A DNA stretch of 64,000 bases. It comes from Serripes groenlandicus (Eukaryota; Mollusca; Bivalvia; Cardiida; Cardiidae). Shown here piece after piece: positions 10,881-22,858 of this stretch. The stretch lies in contig JASEVX010000007.1 of NCBI GenBank assembly GCA_031761405.1, forward strand, positions 33,521,677 through 33,585,676, given 5' to 3'. The first letter of the stretch is position 1; each line of letters opens with the position of its first letter. The notes beneath the pieces are model-generated. The model was not told where the DNA came from, did not search any database, and saw only the letters and a list, made by a program, of their open reading frames with translations. The translations under genes and the position numbers were made by a program.

Positions 10881-11637
10881 TGAGCTTTAAAGTACTTAGT
10901 CACTGCTCAGACCACTGTCAAACATTGTGAATGTCAAGGTCTTATACAATTTTTAGACAATATTTTTTAAAGTTTTTCCCTATACAAGTATTATATTATG
11001 TAAAACCCGGGATGGGGCCATTTTTTACCCACATGCCTATAATTTAAAGAATCTTGGTAGAGGTCAACTAGATGAAGCTACATACCAAATATCAAAAGCC
11101 TGGACATCCCTATACGAGTCTATGTTAAACGAGTCTGTATAACAAGTGATCCCCAGGGTGGGGCCATTTTGACACCAGGGGCTATAATTTGACCAATCTT
11201 GGGTAGAGGTCCACTAGATTTTTTAAGTTTTCATTATAGCCATATAAGGCATATATAAGGCAAAATAGCCCCGCCCCTTTGAGGGCCATGTTTTTTGACC
11301 AATCACATGTCTTGAAGGAATCTGATAGAGGGATCATCCAAGGAACATTTCTACAAAATTATTGAAAATCGGCCCGACACTTTCCGAGGAGAAGATTTTC
11401 AATATAGCCATATAAGGCAAAATAGCCCCCCCCCCCCCCCCCCCCCCCCCCTGGCGGCCATGATTTTTGACCAATCAACATGGCTTGAAGGAAGCTGATA
11501 GAGGGTCATCCAAGGAACATTTCTACAAAATTATTTGAAATCTGCCAACCAGTCTGGGAGAAGAAGAATTTGAAGTTGTTTTCATTTCGTTGCCATGGAA
11601 ACCAGAATTCTGCATGGATCCCAAAAATATGAAGGAA
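10881..11637 (+). repeat. GCTCACC-family repeat, left part
   Basis: Several cassettes with GGCCATTTT and GACCAATCAACATGGCTTGA are present, plus a 26-nt C tract (11426-11451). The repeat is split at 11642 by the 7.9-kb insertion and resumes at 19586 with TTCTGGTGAGATCATT, running to the terminal hairpin near 19700. Confidence 0.75.
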
Positions 11638-12009
11638 TTCTGCAGGGCTGTACAAAAAAAAAATTGAGCCACTTGTCCAGGACAAGTGACTTTCAGAATG
11701 CCACTTGTCCTGCTAAGATTCTCACTTGTCCCACTTTTCTGCACACAAAGTTTAACATGCGACAAATTTAAGAAATTGTGTGGTAGCCCACTTGGTTACC
11801 AGATTTGAAAGCTGGTAGCCCGGATCGCGGTTTCTAGAGTGTTTTAATTATTTATTTTTTTTTTTTTTTCTAGTTCTGTATAAAGATATTATTAAGAGCA
11901 CACAATGTACATGATTTAAGGGTAGTGACCAATTCAAATAACATTATTGCAAAAGACCTGTAGTGCAGCATTCAGTAAAAAAAAAAAAAAAAAAAAAAAA
12001 TATTGGAAA

Positions 12010-12322
12010 ATGAAGTTTTTTAAAGTAAAACATATTTTTATTAGAAAATACTTACCAGTCATTTAATACCTGATATATAATCTCAACACCGTTAATTCAT
12101 CCAGAAAAGAAGCTCGCGCAGCCATGCATAGCCCTCACGCGTGTGTGATACACACGGCCGCCGGTAATACCGGCGCACGGGCCTAGTGACCCCCACTTTT
12201 AATTTCACCGTTAACTTGCAGCGTTTAGTGTTGGGTGACGACGCGGGGGTTGGGAGGCGGGAATCTGAAATGACTGGTAAGTATTTTCTAATAAAAATAT
12301 GTTTTACTTTAAAAAACTTCAT
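12010..12322. mobile_element. 313-bp foldback MITE of the ACCAGTCATTTAATACCTGA family
   Basis: The arms of about 55-60 bp begin TGAAGTTTTTTAAAG and end CTTTAAAAAACTTCA, each leading to the family core ACCAGTCATTT (12053, and inverted at 12267). The interior 12073-12208 is the reverse complement of the right end of the adjacent 6-kb element (18188-18320), including a perfect CCGGTAATACCGG palindrome. It looks like an internally deleted, flipped relative. Confidence 0.75.
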
Positions 12323-14346
12323 TTTTATGTCAAAAATACATTACCAGTCATTTAATACCTGATGACTTTGCAGCATCGGTCGGGAGGATCGTCCCCAACA
12401 CTAATGCCGGTCCCGAAGAATCGTAGCACTTGGTAAGAGTACCTACGGTACAACTAAATATAAACACAACTGTTCATGTATTTAGTAATTTGTGTATTAA
12501 TTAGGTAAGTACTCGCTGAGAGTCCACTTGTGTGTCCAGAGAGGAATAATTTCTGATTGAAACGTTTTAAGACTTTATCAGAAGGATCTTATTACTAATT
12601 AAAGGAATAGGATATCCAGTGTTTGAATACGCTGCTGACATATCCTTCTCCTACCTGAGGTTGAATAACCCCTACTGTGGCTCTTACAGCCCTCGAATGT
12701 TTTATATAGAACTTAAGACCCTTGACAGGGTACAAGATCAGGTTATATCTAAGGGAACACAGTTCACAGAAAGGTTGTGAAATGTGATGGTTTAGGAAGC
12801 ACCAAAGGCAACTTGGTCTCAGTAGGAATACAGGTTTATAAGAACGGTTGAATAACCATACGGCTGTAAAACCTGATGAAATTCGTTTTTACTGAAAGCA
12901 AAGAACTCACCTTCCCCCTGATAGTGTTCGCCAAGCAAGACGAATTTAAGTCTCAGTTTGGAGAGAAATGGATCTGAACTTTGAAGTTAAGCGCATTGGA
13001 GCATCGAACAATAATTGTTGCTGTCTCATCGCCAAATCTTGAATGCGAGAGGTCGGCAACAAATGTAAGCATAAATTACTGATTGACGTACCTTAAAAAC
13101 ACCAATCGGTAAGAACTGTCTACTTCTAATGAAGATGTAACGGTTATGTCGATAGGCAGGCCAGAAGAACGTTGAACTACGATCTCTGGGCCAATACTGT
13201 GTTTCTAAAGTCATTGTCAGGAAGGAATAACGACACCGGAAGTTGACTCATTTGAATTATGGGGCAATTCAGGGAGTAATATTTATTGCGCCAATCGAAG
13301 GACTACTGTCTACTCTATTGATCATGTACATGTCCTAGTCAGTTAAGCCCTGTACTGTAATGAGTATTTAACACACTGCCCCGAACTGTAAACAATTCGG
13401 GTGTAGTATGAAGCATGTATCGGACCGTTTCCCTTAATTACTGATCCTTATCCAGGACATGGTAATCGGATTCTCTTATAGCGAATCGAGTCTGTCCGAA
13501 GGGCCAGCTCAACGAGAAACGTCCTACAACGAGTCTCTTGAGGGGAATAGATCCGACTTGCCCGTTTTGGGAATTAATTCTAAACGCAGGTAATCGAAGT
13601 GAAGTGTTTGAAAGGAACACTTCCCCGTTTACAAAGAATCGACGGTCATTCCTCGATGAAAAAGCAACCGGTACGTGGTAACAGGTGTCTGTTTGGTCTA
13701 AGAATCGCTCAGACAGCCGTTCCGGATTGCGTTCTTGATAAAACGGAACATTCCATTTTATTACTCGACCGTACTAGACGCAATCTGAGTCGATAAGTCT
13801 TATTCCGGTCTTCACCGGAACCAGACGAAAGACGGTTGTAGAAACCACCGAATGGAAGGTTGATACCCACTCCATGGCATTCCTGTTAGTTTAATAGAGA
13901 GGAGCGCTTCCCTATAGCCGCGGATTAGGGACAGTGCTCTACTTGGTTGTATGCCAACTTTGCTCCCGTACGGGGCTTTGATAAGGCAGGGCCAGCGGAA
14001 GCAGAAAGCTAGGCTCGAACTTAGCCTGTCCCTTGTGTCTTCACAGGTTGGGCTTCTAAGAATGCCTTTGCAGAAGTCACTGTACGTTCTGTCCCTGTGA
14101 ACAATGTTGCCGCCTACGCCGAAATGCGCCTATGGACGCAGTGAATGCAGTAACTTCCCACTAATGATAGTTTATTTAGAGTCCAGCTCTAAATTGTAAA
14201 TCATCCGATGGAGCACTGAACCCGATATGTCTCTTATTCGTCAGACAAGACGGGGTCGTGGGTTTTACCCGACGACGTGCGGATTGACTAAAGCCGGTTC
14301 TGGACCGGAATGTCAGTGTCCGATTCGACATGGAGGAATCCTATGA

Positions 14347-14509
14347 TCGATTGATTGTGGTTTAACGCCGTTTTAACAATTTCTCAGTTATATCACGGCG
14401 GCCAGTTCACCTACTCATGTATTTCCTGGTTTTCTCACACCAGTACTCCACACAACAATCTTCCCAAGCAACTGGCTACTTTTCCACAAAACTTAGCCCA
14501 TTGGTGGGA
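14347..14509 (-). mobile_element. 5'-truncated SINE with a 12-bp target duplication
   Basis: GGAATCCTATGA is duplicated at 14335-14346 and 14510-14521. Between the copies lies the tail and body of the SINE (TTGATTGTGGTTTAACGCCG through TTAGCCCATTGGTGG) in minus orientation, without the tRNA head. The perfect duplication shows a fairly recent insertion into the 6-kb element. Confidence 0.88.
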
Positions 14510-14809
14510 GGAATCCTATGAAGGAGTCATGATCGAGGAATTTATCCCTTTTCCGAATAAGAATGAGATCGCATGGAATCAACCTTCGGTCCGAGCTCAC
14601 GTATGAGAGAGTTCACAGAGTGACTATCCTCTGGGAACGGTTGATCCCGGTAGGCCAGCATAGGGGATTGATTTATGAAATCAACTGAATCTCTCCCATG
14701 TAATACCGTCGGACATCGACTCGTCCCAACAATTGGTACGATGGGTATTACTTGGGAGGAGTGTAGTCCCTAGAGACGCACTCTCTCCTCCCTGGGGACC
14801 GACATAACT

Positions 14810-15020
14810 ATTTGACCGGTACTCCCCATACCCGATGGCCGACTGTTTAATCGGCTATGTCTCAGCATACTGCCCGATTGACTGCCGAAAGGTTATGTCC
14901 TAAGACATTACCCGTTTGACCGGTGCCTTACTGGCTATGTCTAAAGACATTGCCCGATCTCCAAATGACTGTGTCCGAGGACATTTGTCAATTGGAATAC
15001 TGTTGAATTCCGAAGAATTC
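14810..15020. repeat. Block of short dyads, about 50-60-bp period
   Basis: TATGTCTCAGCATA, TATGTCCTAAGACAT, TATGTCTAAAGACAT and GTGTCCGAGGACA follow each other at about 30-60-bp spacing. Each is linked by TGCCCG and TTGACTG words, so the block is a degenerate tandem of small hairpins inside the 6-kb element. Confidence 0.6.
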
Positions 15021-15381
15021 ATAGTTGAATTTTTTTTGTTTCACGGTGACCGTTTGCCCGGTAACCGTTTATGCCCAGTTAAGAGTTTGACTGCCCTGTG
15101 AACGTTCACGCGACAACCGTTTATGCCCAGTGATTAATTGAGTACTCGGTAGGCATTTGACTCATTCTCTAGCACTATCGACTCATTACATTCATATGAG
15201 TGTAAGGAACGACAACTCTGCGAAGGAGATTTTCACTTGGCTGTGTTCGAAAACACCCGGTTGTCCAATGCTTATGTCATAATATTGACAAAACGGTTGG
15301 AGTCAACTTGACTTAACGACTGCTCGTTACCCAGCTCTGGGAACGTTCAGTAATGGTAGCTCCCTCTGACCATTACTGACC

Positions 15382-16990
15382 GGTTGACTAATGATAGGCT
15401 GATGTGAGGCTGCTCTATCACTAGTCTCCAAAAACTTCAGACATTATAACTTGGCACTCTGTAGAAGTCCGAAGACTGCTGTACTGCAGAGTGTAGGTTT
15501 TGCTCGAAATCATTATAGGTTTAAACGACGTTTAAGCGTCAACCTTCGGGCATAACGTATTAGGCACCACCCTAAGTACTTCCTTAATGTTCTGCTGTAG
15601 AGGTCAACGCTCTACAGCCGGCTCGTAATCTGAAGGGGACTGCCCCCCCCCCCCGCCCCCGCCCGTCAGACGAGGAGGTGGGAGAGTGTCGAGCCCTACG
15701 ATGCTTGACTCTAATCCGTCTTTCAACTGAAAGACACAACAGTCTTATAAAAGTAAGAGAAAGGATTGAAAATAATATTCAATCTTGGTGTACTTTATTG
15801 TTGTGTTAACCCTTTCCCACATACATCTAATTTGCAGCAGACGACTTTAAACATATTTTGTCAAAAAATGGAAAATCTCTATAATTGAATGGATAACCAA
15901 TGACTTGAAGTGGAAAACATAGTGGCAAAAGGAGAAATTGCACGTTTTGTGCAATTTCTTCTTTTGTCACTGTTTTCAAAAAGCTGTCTGCTGCAGAGGC
16001 GTCAGAAAGCGTCTATATGAGGGAAAGGGTTAAGGTGTCGATCGTATGAACCTCCTCTCTCCGCAGTAGAGAGAGGTCGCACTGGATCGATCGTCGGCGC
16101 CGAACTAACCGTATGGGACGGTCTCGACCTCCCTTTCACGGAAAACCTGAGTTATTCCGATCGGGGGTTTGCCTTCTAAGGACTGCCTCTTCGAAAGGTG
16201 TCCTTCCGGGAACAGTGAATTCCCATCAGGTGGGTATTGCTGATCCCGGTAGGCTTGGTTAACCCGCCTATCACCGATCCGTTACATCTTTTGAAACGGA
16301 GCTTTGTATCGGGGAAGGAGTGTAATCTCTAGAGAAGTACCATGTTCCACTTGGAGACACGGAAACATTTCTCTGTCCTGTACTACCTATAACTGGATAT
16401 CTGGGCCTTGTGCGTAATGACCAGTGTTTTGAATATCCGTACTCTTCTATTCTCATTCTTTTGAGGAGTGTAATCCCTACAGAAGAACACTATTCCCCTT
16501 GGAGAAAGGAAAGATTTATCTGTCCTGTACTCCTTATAACCGATGTTAGACGGTTGGATATCTGAGCCTGGTGCGTAATGACCAGTGTTTTGAATATCCG
16601 TATAGACCGGTTGTGCGAAGAACAAGTGGTACTAGCTTAACGACTGCTCGTTACCTTGACTGCCCACTGCCCGGTCGCGTCATGTTAAACTGACTGATAA
16701 TTTGCCCGGTCGCGTCATGGCTTAATGACTGACCGGTCGCGTCATCGCTAAATGACTGCCGGATTTGCCCGGTGACTGGTCGCGCCTAGGCGAAATGACT
16801 GACTGGTTGCCCGGTACCCGGTTACCCGGAGTCATATAGGTTTTGCTCGCAAGCATTACCCGGTTGACTAATGATAGGCAGTTGTGAAGCTGCTCTATCA
16901 CCGGTCTCCAAAGAATTCTGTCCGCAGACATTATAATTTGGCACTCTGTAAGCGTCCGAAGACTGCTTACTGCAGAGTGTGGTGTTAGAG
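15382..16990. repeat. Internal duplications of the 6-kb element
   Basis: About 130 bp beginning CGGTTGACTAATGATAGGC occur at 15382-15520 and again at 16861-16990, with TTGGCACTCTGTA and CTGCAGAGTGT in both. A second pair lies in tandem at 16313-16450 and 16464-16610 (GGAGTGTAAT start, GCGTAATGACCAGTGTTTTG end, about 150 bp). TTAACGACTGCTCGTTACC is also repeated (15312 and 16636). Confidence 0.75.
15806..16033. mobile_element. Intact TTAA hairpin MITE inside the 6-kb element
   Basis: TTAACCCTTTCCCACATAC to GGGAAAGGGTTAA is 228 bp with TTAA at both ends. The central hairpin pairs GAAATTGCAC with GTGCAATTTC. Its position shows that the family was active after the 6-kb element inserted. Confidence 0.88.
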
Positions 16991-17288
16991 GTGGCCAATC
17001 AGTGAGGTTTCCCTTTGATTGACCCATGGCGTCTCCCGAAGGGTCAGCCCCAACACCTGGCGTCAGATAATGTCGTTCAGCAGACGGTTGCTCACTCTTG
17101 AGGCCAACCATCACTGTGTCCGTACGGTTTCTGGCCCGAAGGCCTTTGTTTCCCGACGGAATAACAGACATCAGCCGCTGCCATCCGCTCCTCCATGTCC
17201 CGCGAAGGACCAGCCGAAGCTGAGGGGGAGCGGTCAGAGCTCCAGATAAGGGGCGTATGCATGTCTAAAATCCTCATTTGACCCTCTT

Positions 17289-17327
17289 ACCCTATGCTGT
17301 GGGTATTGAGAACCCACAGCATAGGGT
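17289..17327. other. Perfect 16-bp hairpin
   Basis: ACCCTATGCTGTGGGT pairs with ACCCACAGCATAGGGT across a 7-nt loop. An outer CCTCTTA/TAAGAGG pair extends it. It lies near the right end of the 6-kb element, upstream of its longest minus-strand frames. Confidence 0.8.
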
Positions 17328-19045
17328 TTGTTTCCTAAGAGGGAATTTGTGGGGAAAAATAGCTGATTACACCTCCTAATCTGGACCTCTGAGCGGTTGT
17401 GCGGAGTGAAGAAGGAACAGCTCTGACCTTCTGCTCACTCAACACAGCCGCGGAGTCTGATTGTTGGGAGAACCCCTCAAACTCCGCTTCACTCGTAGAG
17501 CTAAGAGAAACCTTTTTAGGGGTCTTCTTACTCTTCCAGCTTTTGTGAGTCCTCCTCAACCCAGACTGTTTCCAAATGGAAGCAGGCCAGGAAGAGAAGT
17601 ACTCACAGGGTGAATCCTGTGTGTACTTAGTGAACGCAAAACAGGACAGACGCGTGTCTCATACAGCCGTTATGAGCCACGCCTCTGATCACCACTATGT
17701 GACATAGAATATATATGAAACAAAACAATTTATACGATTCAACAAAAAATATAATTTTTTTCTATTTTTTATTTTCTACTATACCCGTTGATCACGGAAC
17801 GTATTTCAATGAAAAAGATTTTACAAATATTTTCCAAAATTGTTCATGTTTAATTAATATACATAATGTAATACAAGGCGATAATAATATATTATCGCTA
17901 ATAGGGTCGGTGTAACTATAACTTCGTTGAAAGAATGAATGGCCATTACCGCACCCGATACGTAACTGAAATAGTGGGTGGGGTAACCCACCCGTGACTT
18001 CTCAGTTAGTTGTGTTCACAAAAAACAACTTAATTACAATTAGTAATTTACACAATTATGTTGTTAGGTTGTTAATGTAGTTGAATAACTGAATGAAAAT
18101 AACTTGTTTAAGGCGAATGCCTTAAACAGACCAAGAAATAAAATATAAAAATGAAATAAATTCTTAGCTGTCAGTTGGTGTGTCCAGAAATTAAAAGTGG
18201 GGGTCACATGGCCCGTGCGCCGGTATTACCGGCGGCCGTGTGTATCACACACGCGTGAGGGCTATGCATGGCTGCGCGAGCTTCTTTTCTGGATGAATTA
18301 ACGGTGTTGAGATTATATATCAGGTATTAAATGACTGGTAATGTATTTTTGACATAAAAAGAGATTATTTCTCACTAGGTTATTTGAAATATTCTGCATA
18401 AAATGTATGTATTTTATCCATATTTACAAACGATTCAAAAGCTATTGACAGAAATGTTAAACTTGAGACCACATAGTCAAATGATGCAATATCACTTTTC
18501 AAATTGAAGATAACAGAATTTAAGGTCACCGATTTAGGTCCCTCACCGAAACAGGGCAGTGTACGATACGTGGGTCAGTTTTATAAAGAAAGACATATTA
18601 AATCAATTCAATTTTATCAACCAAAAGTCAAATTTATCAGGTTCAATGTAGTTATTAAATAAAAAAATATTGTCAAAAAAAATGAAAGACAACAAAACGT
18701 TAAATTTGTTTCATGTGTTGCGGTCAATCTCATTAAAATCATCTCCTATTAACGCTACGCATTTACATTTAGTCAGATCGTGTACTTTAGTCAGATTGGT
18801 GTTGCGGTATTATTCGCAACATAGCCGCCATTTTGATGATTGCGCAATGTTAATCATGGTTCCCGACTTTGAGAATTAGAAGTCGGTAAACAGCGTTGAA
18901 TGTAAACATCGGGGTCGTCATTCACCCAATTTCTCATTTCATCCAATGAAATCGCAACTATTAAGTCATATGATTTTTTTCCCGCCGTTAATGCTAATTA
19001 ATTTTAGTAAACAAAGCCGTGATTGGGCAATTATCATACTCGGGT

Positions 19046-19086
<41 letters not shown>
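19046..19086 (+). repeat. 41-nt G homopolymer
   Basis: The tract is uninterrupted. Comparable tracts are G40 at 20741-20780, C26 at 11426-11451 and C23 at 51031-51053. Their exact length should be treated as uncertain. Confidence 0.9.
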
Positions 19087-19087
<1 letters not shown>

Positions 19088-19590
19088 ATCATTTATATAT
19101 TTCATTTCAAACAATTTTCTTTGTGTCTATTATGTCGATCTTGAAGGTATTTCAAATTGATAAACGGCAAGATAATTTCTAGAAGTCGTCGTGTTGGCTT
19201 TAATTTGGATCAAATTTATTTTATTAACTTCTGCATGGCGAAAACTCTCTTCCATTACTGACGCGATTCGATTGGCTGAAACCACTCGATCTGACAGGTG
19301 GTAACTCCGCCTACTGTTATTGATATGTTATGGTCACGCGCGAGTGGTTTTTCGCATGTAACATACAGTCAAATTTATACACGACAGACATGTGTGTAAG
19401 TAATTAAGCCGGGCTACCAGACACAGGAATTTACATTCACTGTTACGTAAATGGGTTAATATAATTGGACCTTGGATTTTCGGAGAATGTCACTTGTCCG
19501 GGACTGAGATTTTGCAATTAGCGACTTGCCCGATGCGATTTACGACTTGTCCCGGACGTCGGGCTATGGGATTTGTACAGCCCTGTTCTG

Positions 19591-20590
19591 GTGAGATCAT
19601 TAAGAGGATGCTTTCTGTGAAGTTTCATCCAAATTGACCTACTGGTTATTGAGAAGATGTTGATGGACGCACAACGGAAGCCGGACAAATAGCGATCCTT
19701 GAGCACTTTGTGCTCAGGTGAGCTCAAAATTGTGGCAAATGGAGAAATACCCTTTCCCACAAAAGTCAAAAGTCGCCTGCTGCAGAGATATCAGAAACCA
19801 TTTGTGAAGTGCTTTTTTATATATTGTGCTATAGGGCAGTGGTGCAAATGTTAAAGTATATATCACTTTATCTTTGTTTCCCTACACTTACAATTAAACT
19901 AATTACAGCAGACATCTTTGAAAACATTTTGGCTAATATATGAACAAGAGGGCCATGATGCATCGAGAGTTATGCAATGAGATTTCTGAGCCATAATATG
20001 GTGTCCGGGAATTTGTGTTACATCACAGAGTCATGATTTATTCTCCTTTATTTGAAGAACCATGTGTTATATAGTTTGATAGTATGTCAAAAACTGTTAG
20101 AAACAACTAAATCTATTAAATGCTACGCAATTGACTTTTGAAAGAACTGTTAATTTCATTTAATTTATGCTTTTCTTGAGCATTTTCAAAGTGTCCTTCC
20201 CGACATATGCATGGGAGGGCTTTTTGAAAACCAAAACAAACTGTTTTTCTTTTTATTTAAAGTCTGCAAACTTATATGTGCGAAATAATAATTTAACAAA
20301 TTATTTGTAAATATAAGTTAAAGATTTTGATTCCAAAATAAAATCTTGGAAAGTGGCGTAACGAATGTGTCCACCCAGTTACACCACATCTAAATAGCAT
20401 CAAAACTCGAAACCTGGACCGATAACTATATTTTCATTGCCTTCCAAACAAAAATGTTGACGGACGCACAACAGATGCCGGAAAAAAGGCGATCACAATA
20501 ACTCACCTTGAGCACGAGCTAAAAAATGTGGCGAATGGAGAAATACCATTTCTCACAAAAGTCAAAAGTCACCTGCTGCAGATGTATTTT
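19591..20590 (+). repeat. Ends of two GCTCACC-family repeats with duplicated flank
   Basis: Copy one ends CTTGAGCACTTTGTGCTCAG near 19705. A second copy runs from AACAAGAGGGCCATGATGC (about 19937) to about 20525. Both are followed by the same flank: GTGGCAAATGGAGAAATACC (second copy GTGGCGAAT), then CACAAAAGTCAAAAGTC and a CTGCTGCAGA relic of the TTAA MITE. Confidence 0.7.
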
Positions 20591-20739
20591 CTTTGTTAAT
20601 GTCGTAAACTTGTTGTTCTGGGACAGATATATTTAATTTGACGCAGAGTCAAAATATTGTGTATGAAATGGTGTATTTTTTGTTACGTCCCATTATCTTG
20701 TTTATAATTAACAAATGCTTAGTCTATGCGACAGACAGG

Positions 20740-20781
<42 letters not shown>

Positions 20782-21039
20782 AACAGCTTCCAAAAATCTT
20801 CTTGAAAGCATCTATCATTACCTTAATATCATATGGTCATGTGATTTTCCTGGAGTGATGCTTTACATTACATGACACAGAGGATGGAACAGTGTTTTGA
20901 CAGAATCAAATATGCCTGTCTAGACAATTTGGCATAATGTAATGTCCGTTTAATTTTTTCCTACATGGTAAACTTTTCCTGCTTAGCAGCATATGAATCT
21001 TCCAAAGCTCTTCTTCCTTTCCTTCTTACAGTATCACTT

Positions 21040-21423
21040 TAAAGCATCTACAGCAGAGGACATTTGGAAACATTGTGACAAAATTAGATAAGGGGAATAA
21101 TTATTGAAGCCAGAGTTGTGTGACTTGGTATAGACATGTGTATTGTTTATAGGAACATGTGTACCAAGTTTCATTTGAATATGTGTAACTGTTTATGAGT
21201 TATAAGGTACATGTATAAAGGATTTTGACCACAACACAGATGACAAGGGTATCATAATAGCCCTGACTTTTTTCTGCGATAAACAGACAAGGTATAAATG
21301 GCTGATGATGACAAATTACCACTTGAGTCTCTATGTTTTAAATTTTATTCAAGAATTATTCTTTTATTATGTTGTTTACAAATTTTTCTGCAGTAGATTT
21401 GCTGTATTTGGGAAAGCGTTGAA
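21040..21423. mobile_element. Old TTAA MITE split by about 200 bp of other repeat
   Basis: CAGCAGAGGACATTTGGAAA and CATTGTGACAAAATTAG (to 21085) and a right half (about 21290-21423, ending GCTGTATTTGGGAAAGCGTT) belong to one copy. The sequence between has CATGTGTACCAAGTTTCATT typical of other mollusc repeats. Confidence 0.5.
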
Positions 21424-21679
21424 GATTTTTATCCCATATCTAACTTAAAGAATAAATCAGTATAGTAATTGTAAATTAAAAAGTCATATTATGAATACAT
21501 ATCAAGGTCAGTTTAGAAAGTAATATTTTGAGTAAACTGACCTACTTATGTAATTTTCATGACTCAGTTGAATTTACACAGGCAATACTAATTTGAATAC
21601 ATTGTAGGGGGAAAAGAAATCTATTTATGAAATAATTCTGCTACAAGTATTTAAAAAGTGATCTAAGATAGGAAAAGGG

Positions 21680-21897
21680 CTAACCTTTCCCTCATATAGA
21701 CGCCTCTGCAGCAGACAGCTTTTTGAAAACATAGTGACAAAAGAAGAAATTGCTCAAAACGAGCAATTTCTCCTTTTGACACAATGTTTTCCACTTTTAG
21801 TCATAGGTTATCCATTCAATTATAGAGATTTTCTATTTTTTTACAAAATATGTTCAAAGTCGTCTGCTGCAGAATTGTTGTATGAGGTAATGGGTTT
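21680..21897. mobile_element. TTAA hairpin MITE
   Basis: CTAACCTTTCCCTCATATAG to GTATGAGGTAATGGGTTTA, with a perfect central hairpin (arms GAAATTGCTC and GAGCAATTTC). The terminal TTAA is mutated at both ends. A diverged relative follows at about 22110-22318. Confidence 0.8.
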
Positions 21898-22858
21898 ATC
21901 TATCATTTACTTGGGAAAGTCTTTCAAATTCATTGGGAAAAAAATCTGACCTGAAATAACAGAAAAACATAAAATAGTATTTTTCTCTATAATCTAAAGA
22001 TTAAATTCCATAGGTCAATTAACCGTCAAAATAATACAAAATAGAAATAAGAAAGTGAAACGATCATTTTTTCTGGCCACAAGCCATGCCAGTATAATGT
22101 TCATAAAAACAATTGACACTTGCATTCTGCAGCAAATTTTATACTTTAGAAAACATTGTGACCACAGGAAAAATTACTCAATCAATTTCTCCTTTATCCA
22201 CTATATTTCAAATCAATTCAATAGTTTTACCTTTGTTTAGAAAGGTCTTCAATATTTTTGCCTTGGTGTTTTCACATTTAACACTGAAGATTTGATGTGA
22301 ATGGGAGAGGGGTAAACTTATGTTTTCCTCCCAATCTCAGTAATGAGGAATTCCAAAAAAAAAATCTTTTTGCCTTTGTCCAAAATGTCGTGGATTTCTC
22401 ATCCAGAGTTTCTGTGACTGTCTAGACTACAATAGGCTTGTGCCTCTGCAGACTACAATAAGTTTAAGCCCCTGCAGCAGATACTTAGAAAAGGGACATG
22501 GCAAATCTTCAATGGGATTTGTTTTATATTCTGTATCAAATTTTTAAGATGCAATGTTTGCATCCTTTATTTCAAAACAAAACAACTTTAAGTCTAAATA
22601 TATCTTTCAGGAAATGGTTAAAATAAAAACCATTCTAATTATCATCAAACTTCCATTACCCATCTCATTTTTTTCTAATGGATAAATTATCCGTAAAACA
22701 ATAATGAGAATCCAACATGATGTCTCTCTACTTTAACCCTTTGTTGATTACAACAGACACATTACATTTTGAGCCATGACATTGTTTAGTACAAGCGCAC
22801 TAAACCAACTATGACCTTGACCTTTGATCTAGGGTTGGATCCCAGGCCATGGCATACT

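Larger units (their letters stand above)
12323..18361. mobile_element. 6-kb inverted-repeat element, no recognised protein
   Basis: The left terminus (12323-12364) and right terminus (18320-18361) are inverted copies of about 42 bp, containing TTTTTATGTCAAAAATACAT and ACCAGTCATTTAATACCTGA. The interior is richer in C and G than its surroundings. It has many short dyads (for example TATGTCCTAAGACATTA at 14895) and internal duplications. Minus-strand open frames at 16722-17171 (149 codons) and 17335-17559 (74 codons, Ser- and Lys-rich) are the longest, but I cannot match them to reverse transcriptase, tyrosine recombinase or any transposase. Size and inverted ends are compatible with a DIRS-type or a large TIR element; neither is proved. 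Confidence 0.65.
11643..19585. mobile_element. Composite transposon, CAGGGCTGTACAAA termini, 5-bp TSD
   Basis: CAGGGCTGTACAAA at the left and its complement TTTGTACAGCCCTG at the right flank the insertion, and TTCTG is duplicated at 11638-11642 and 19586-19590. An uninterrupted relative (29630-29690) confirms the empty site. Both ends carry arrays of CACTTGTCC-like words in either orientation (11673-11740 and 19489-19560), plus GGTAGCCC/GGGCTACC (about 11780 and 19410), as expected for transposase-binding subterminal repeats. After removing the later 6.35-kb nested insertion, the element is about 1.6 kb and has no transposase frame. The CAGGG ends suggest the hAT group; the 5-bp duplication is shorter than the 8 bp usual for hAT. 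The assignment is an inference. Confidence 0.75.

Noticed and set aside
16722..17171. 149-codon minus-strand frame in the 6-kb element as a protein
   Set aside because: It overlaps an internally duplicated, dyad-rich region. Residue content is erratic and no family is recognised, so it is mentioned only within the element.
12323..18361. DIRS retrotransposon with gag, reverse transcriptase and tyrosine recombinase
   Set aside because: Size and inverted ends would fit, but I could not find any catalytic motif in the short minus-strand frames. Kept only as a possibility.
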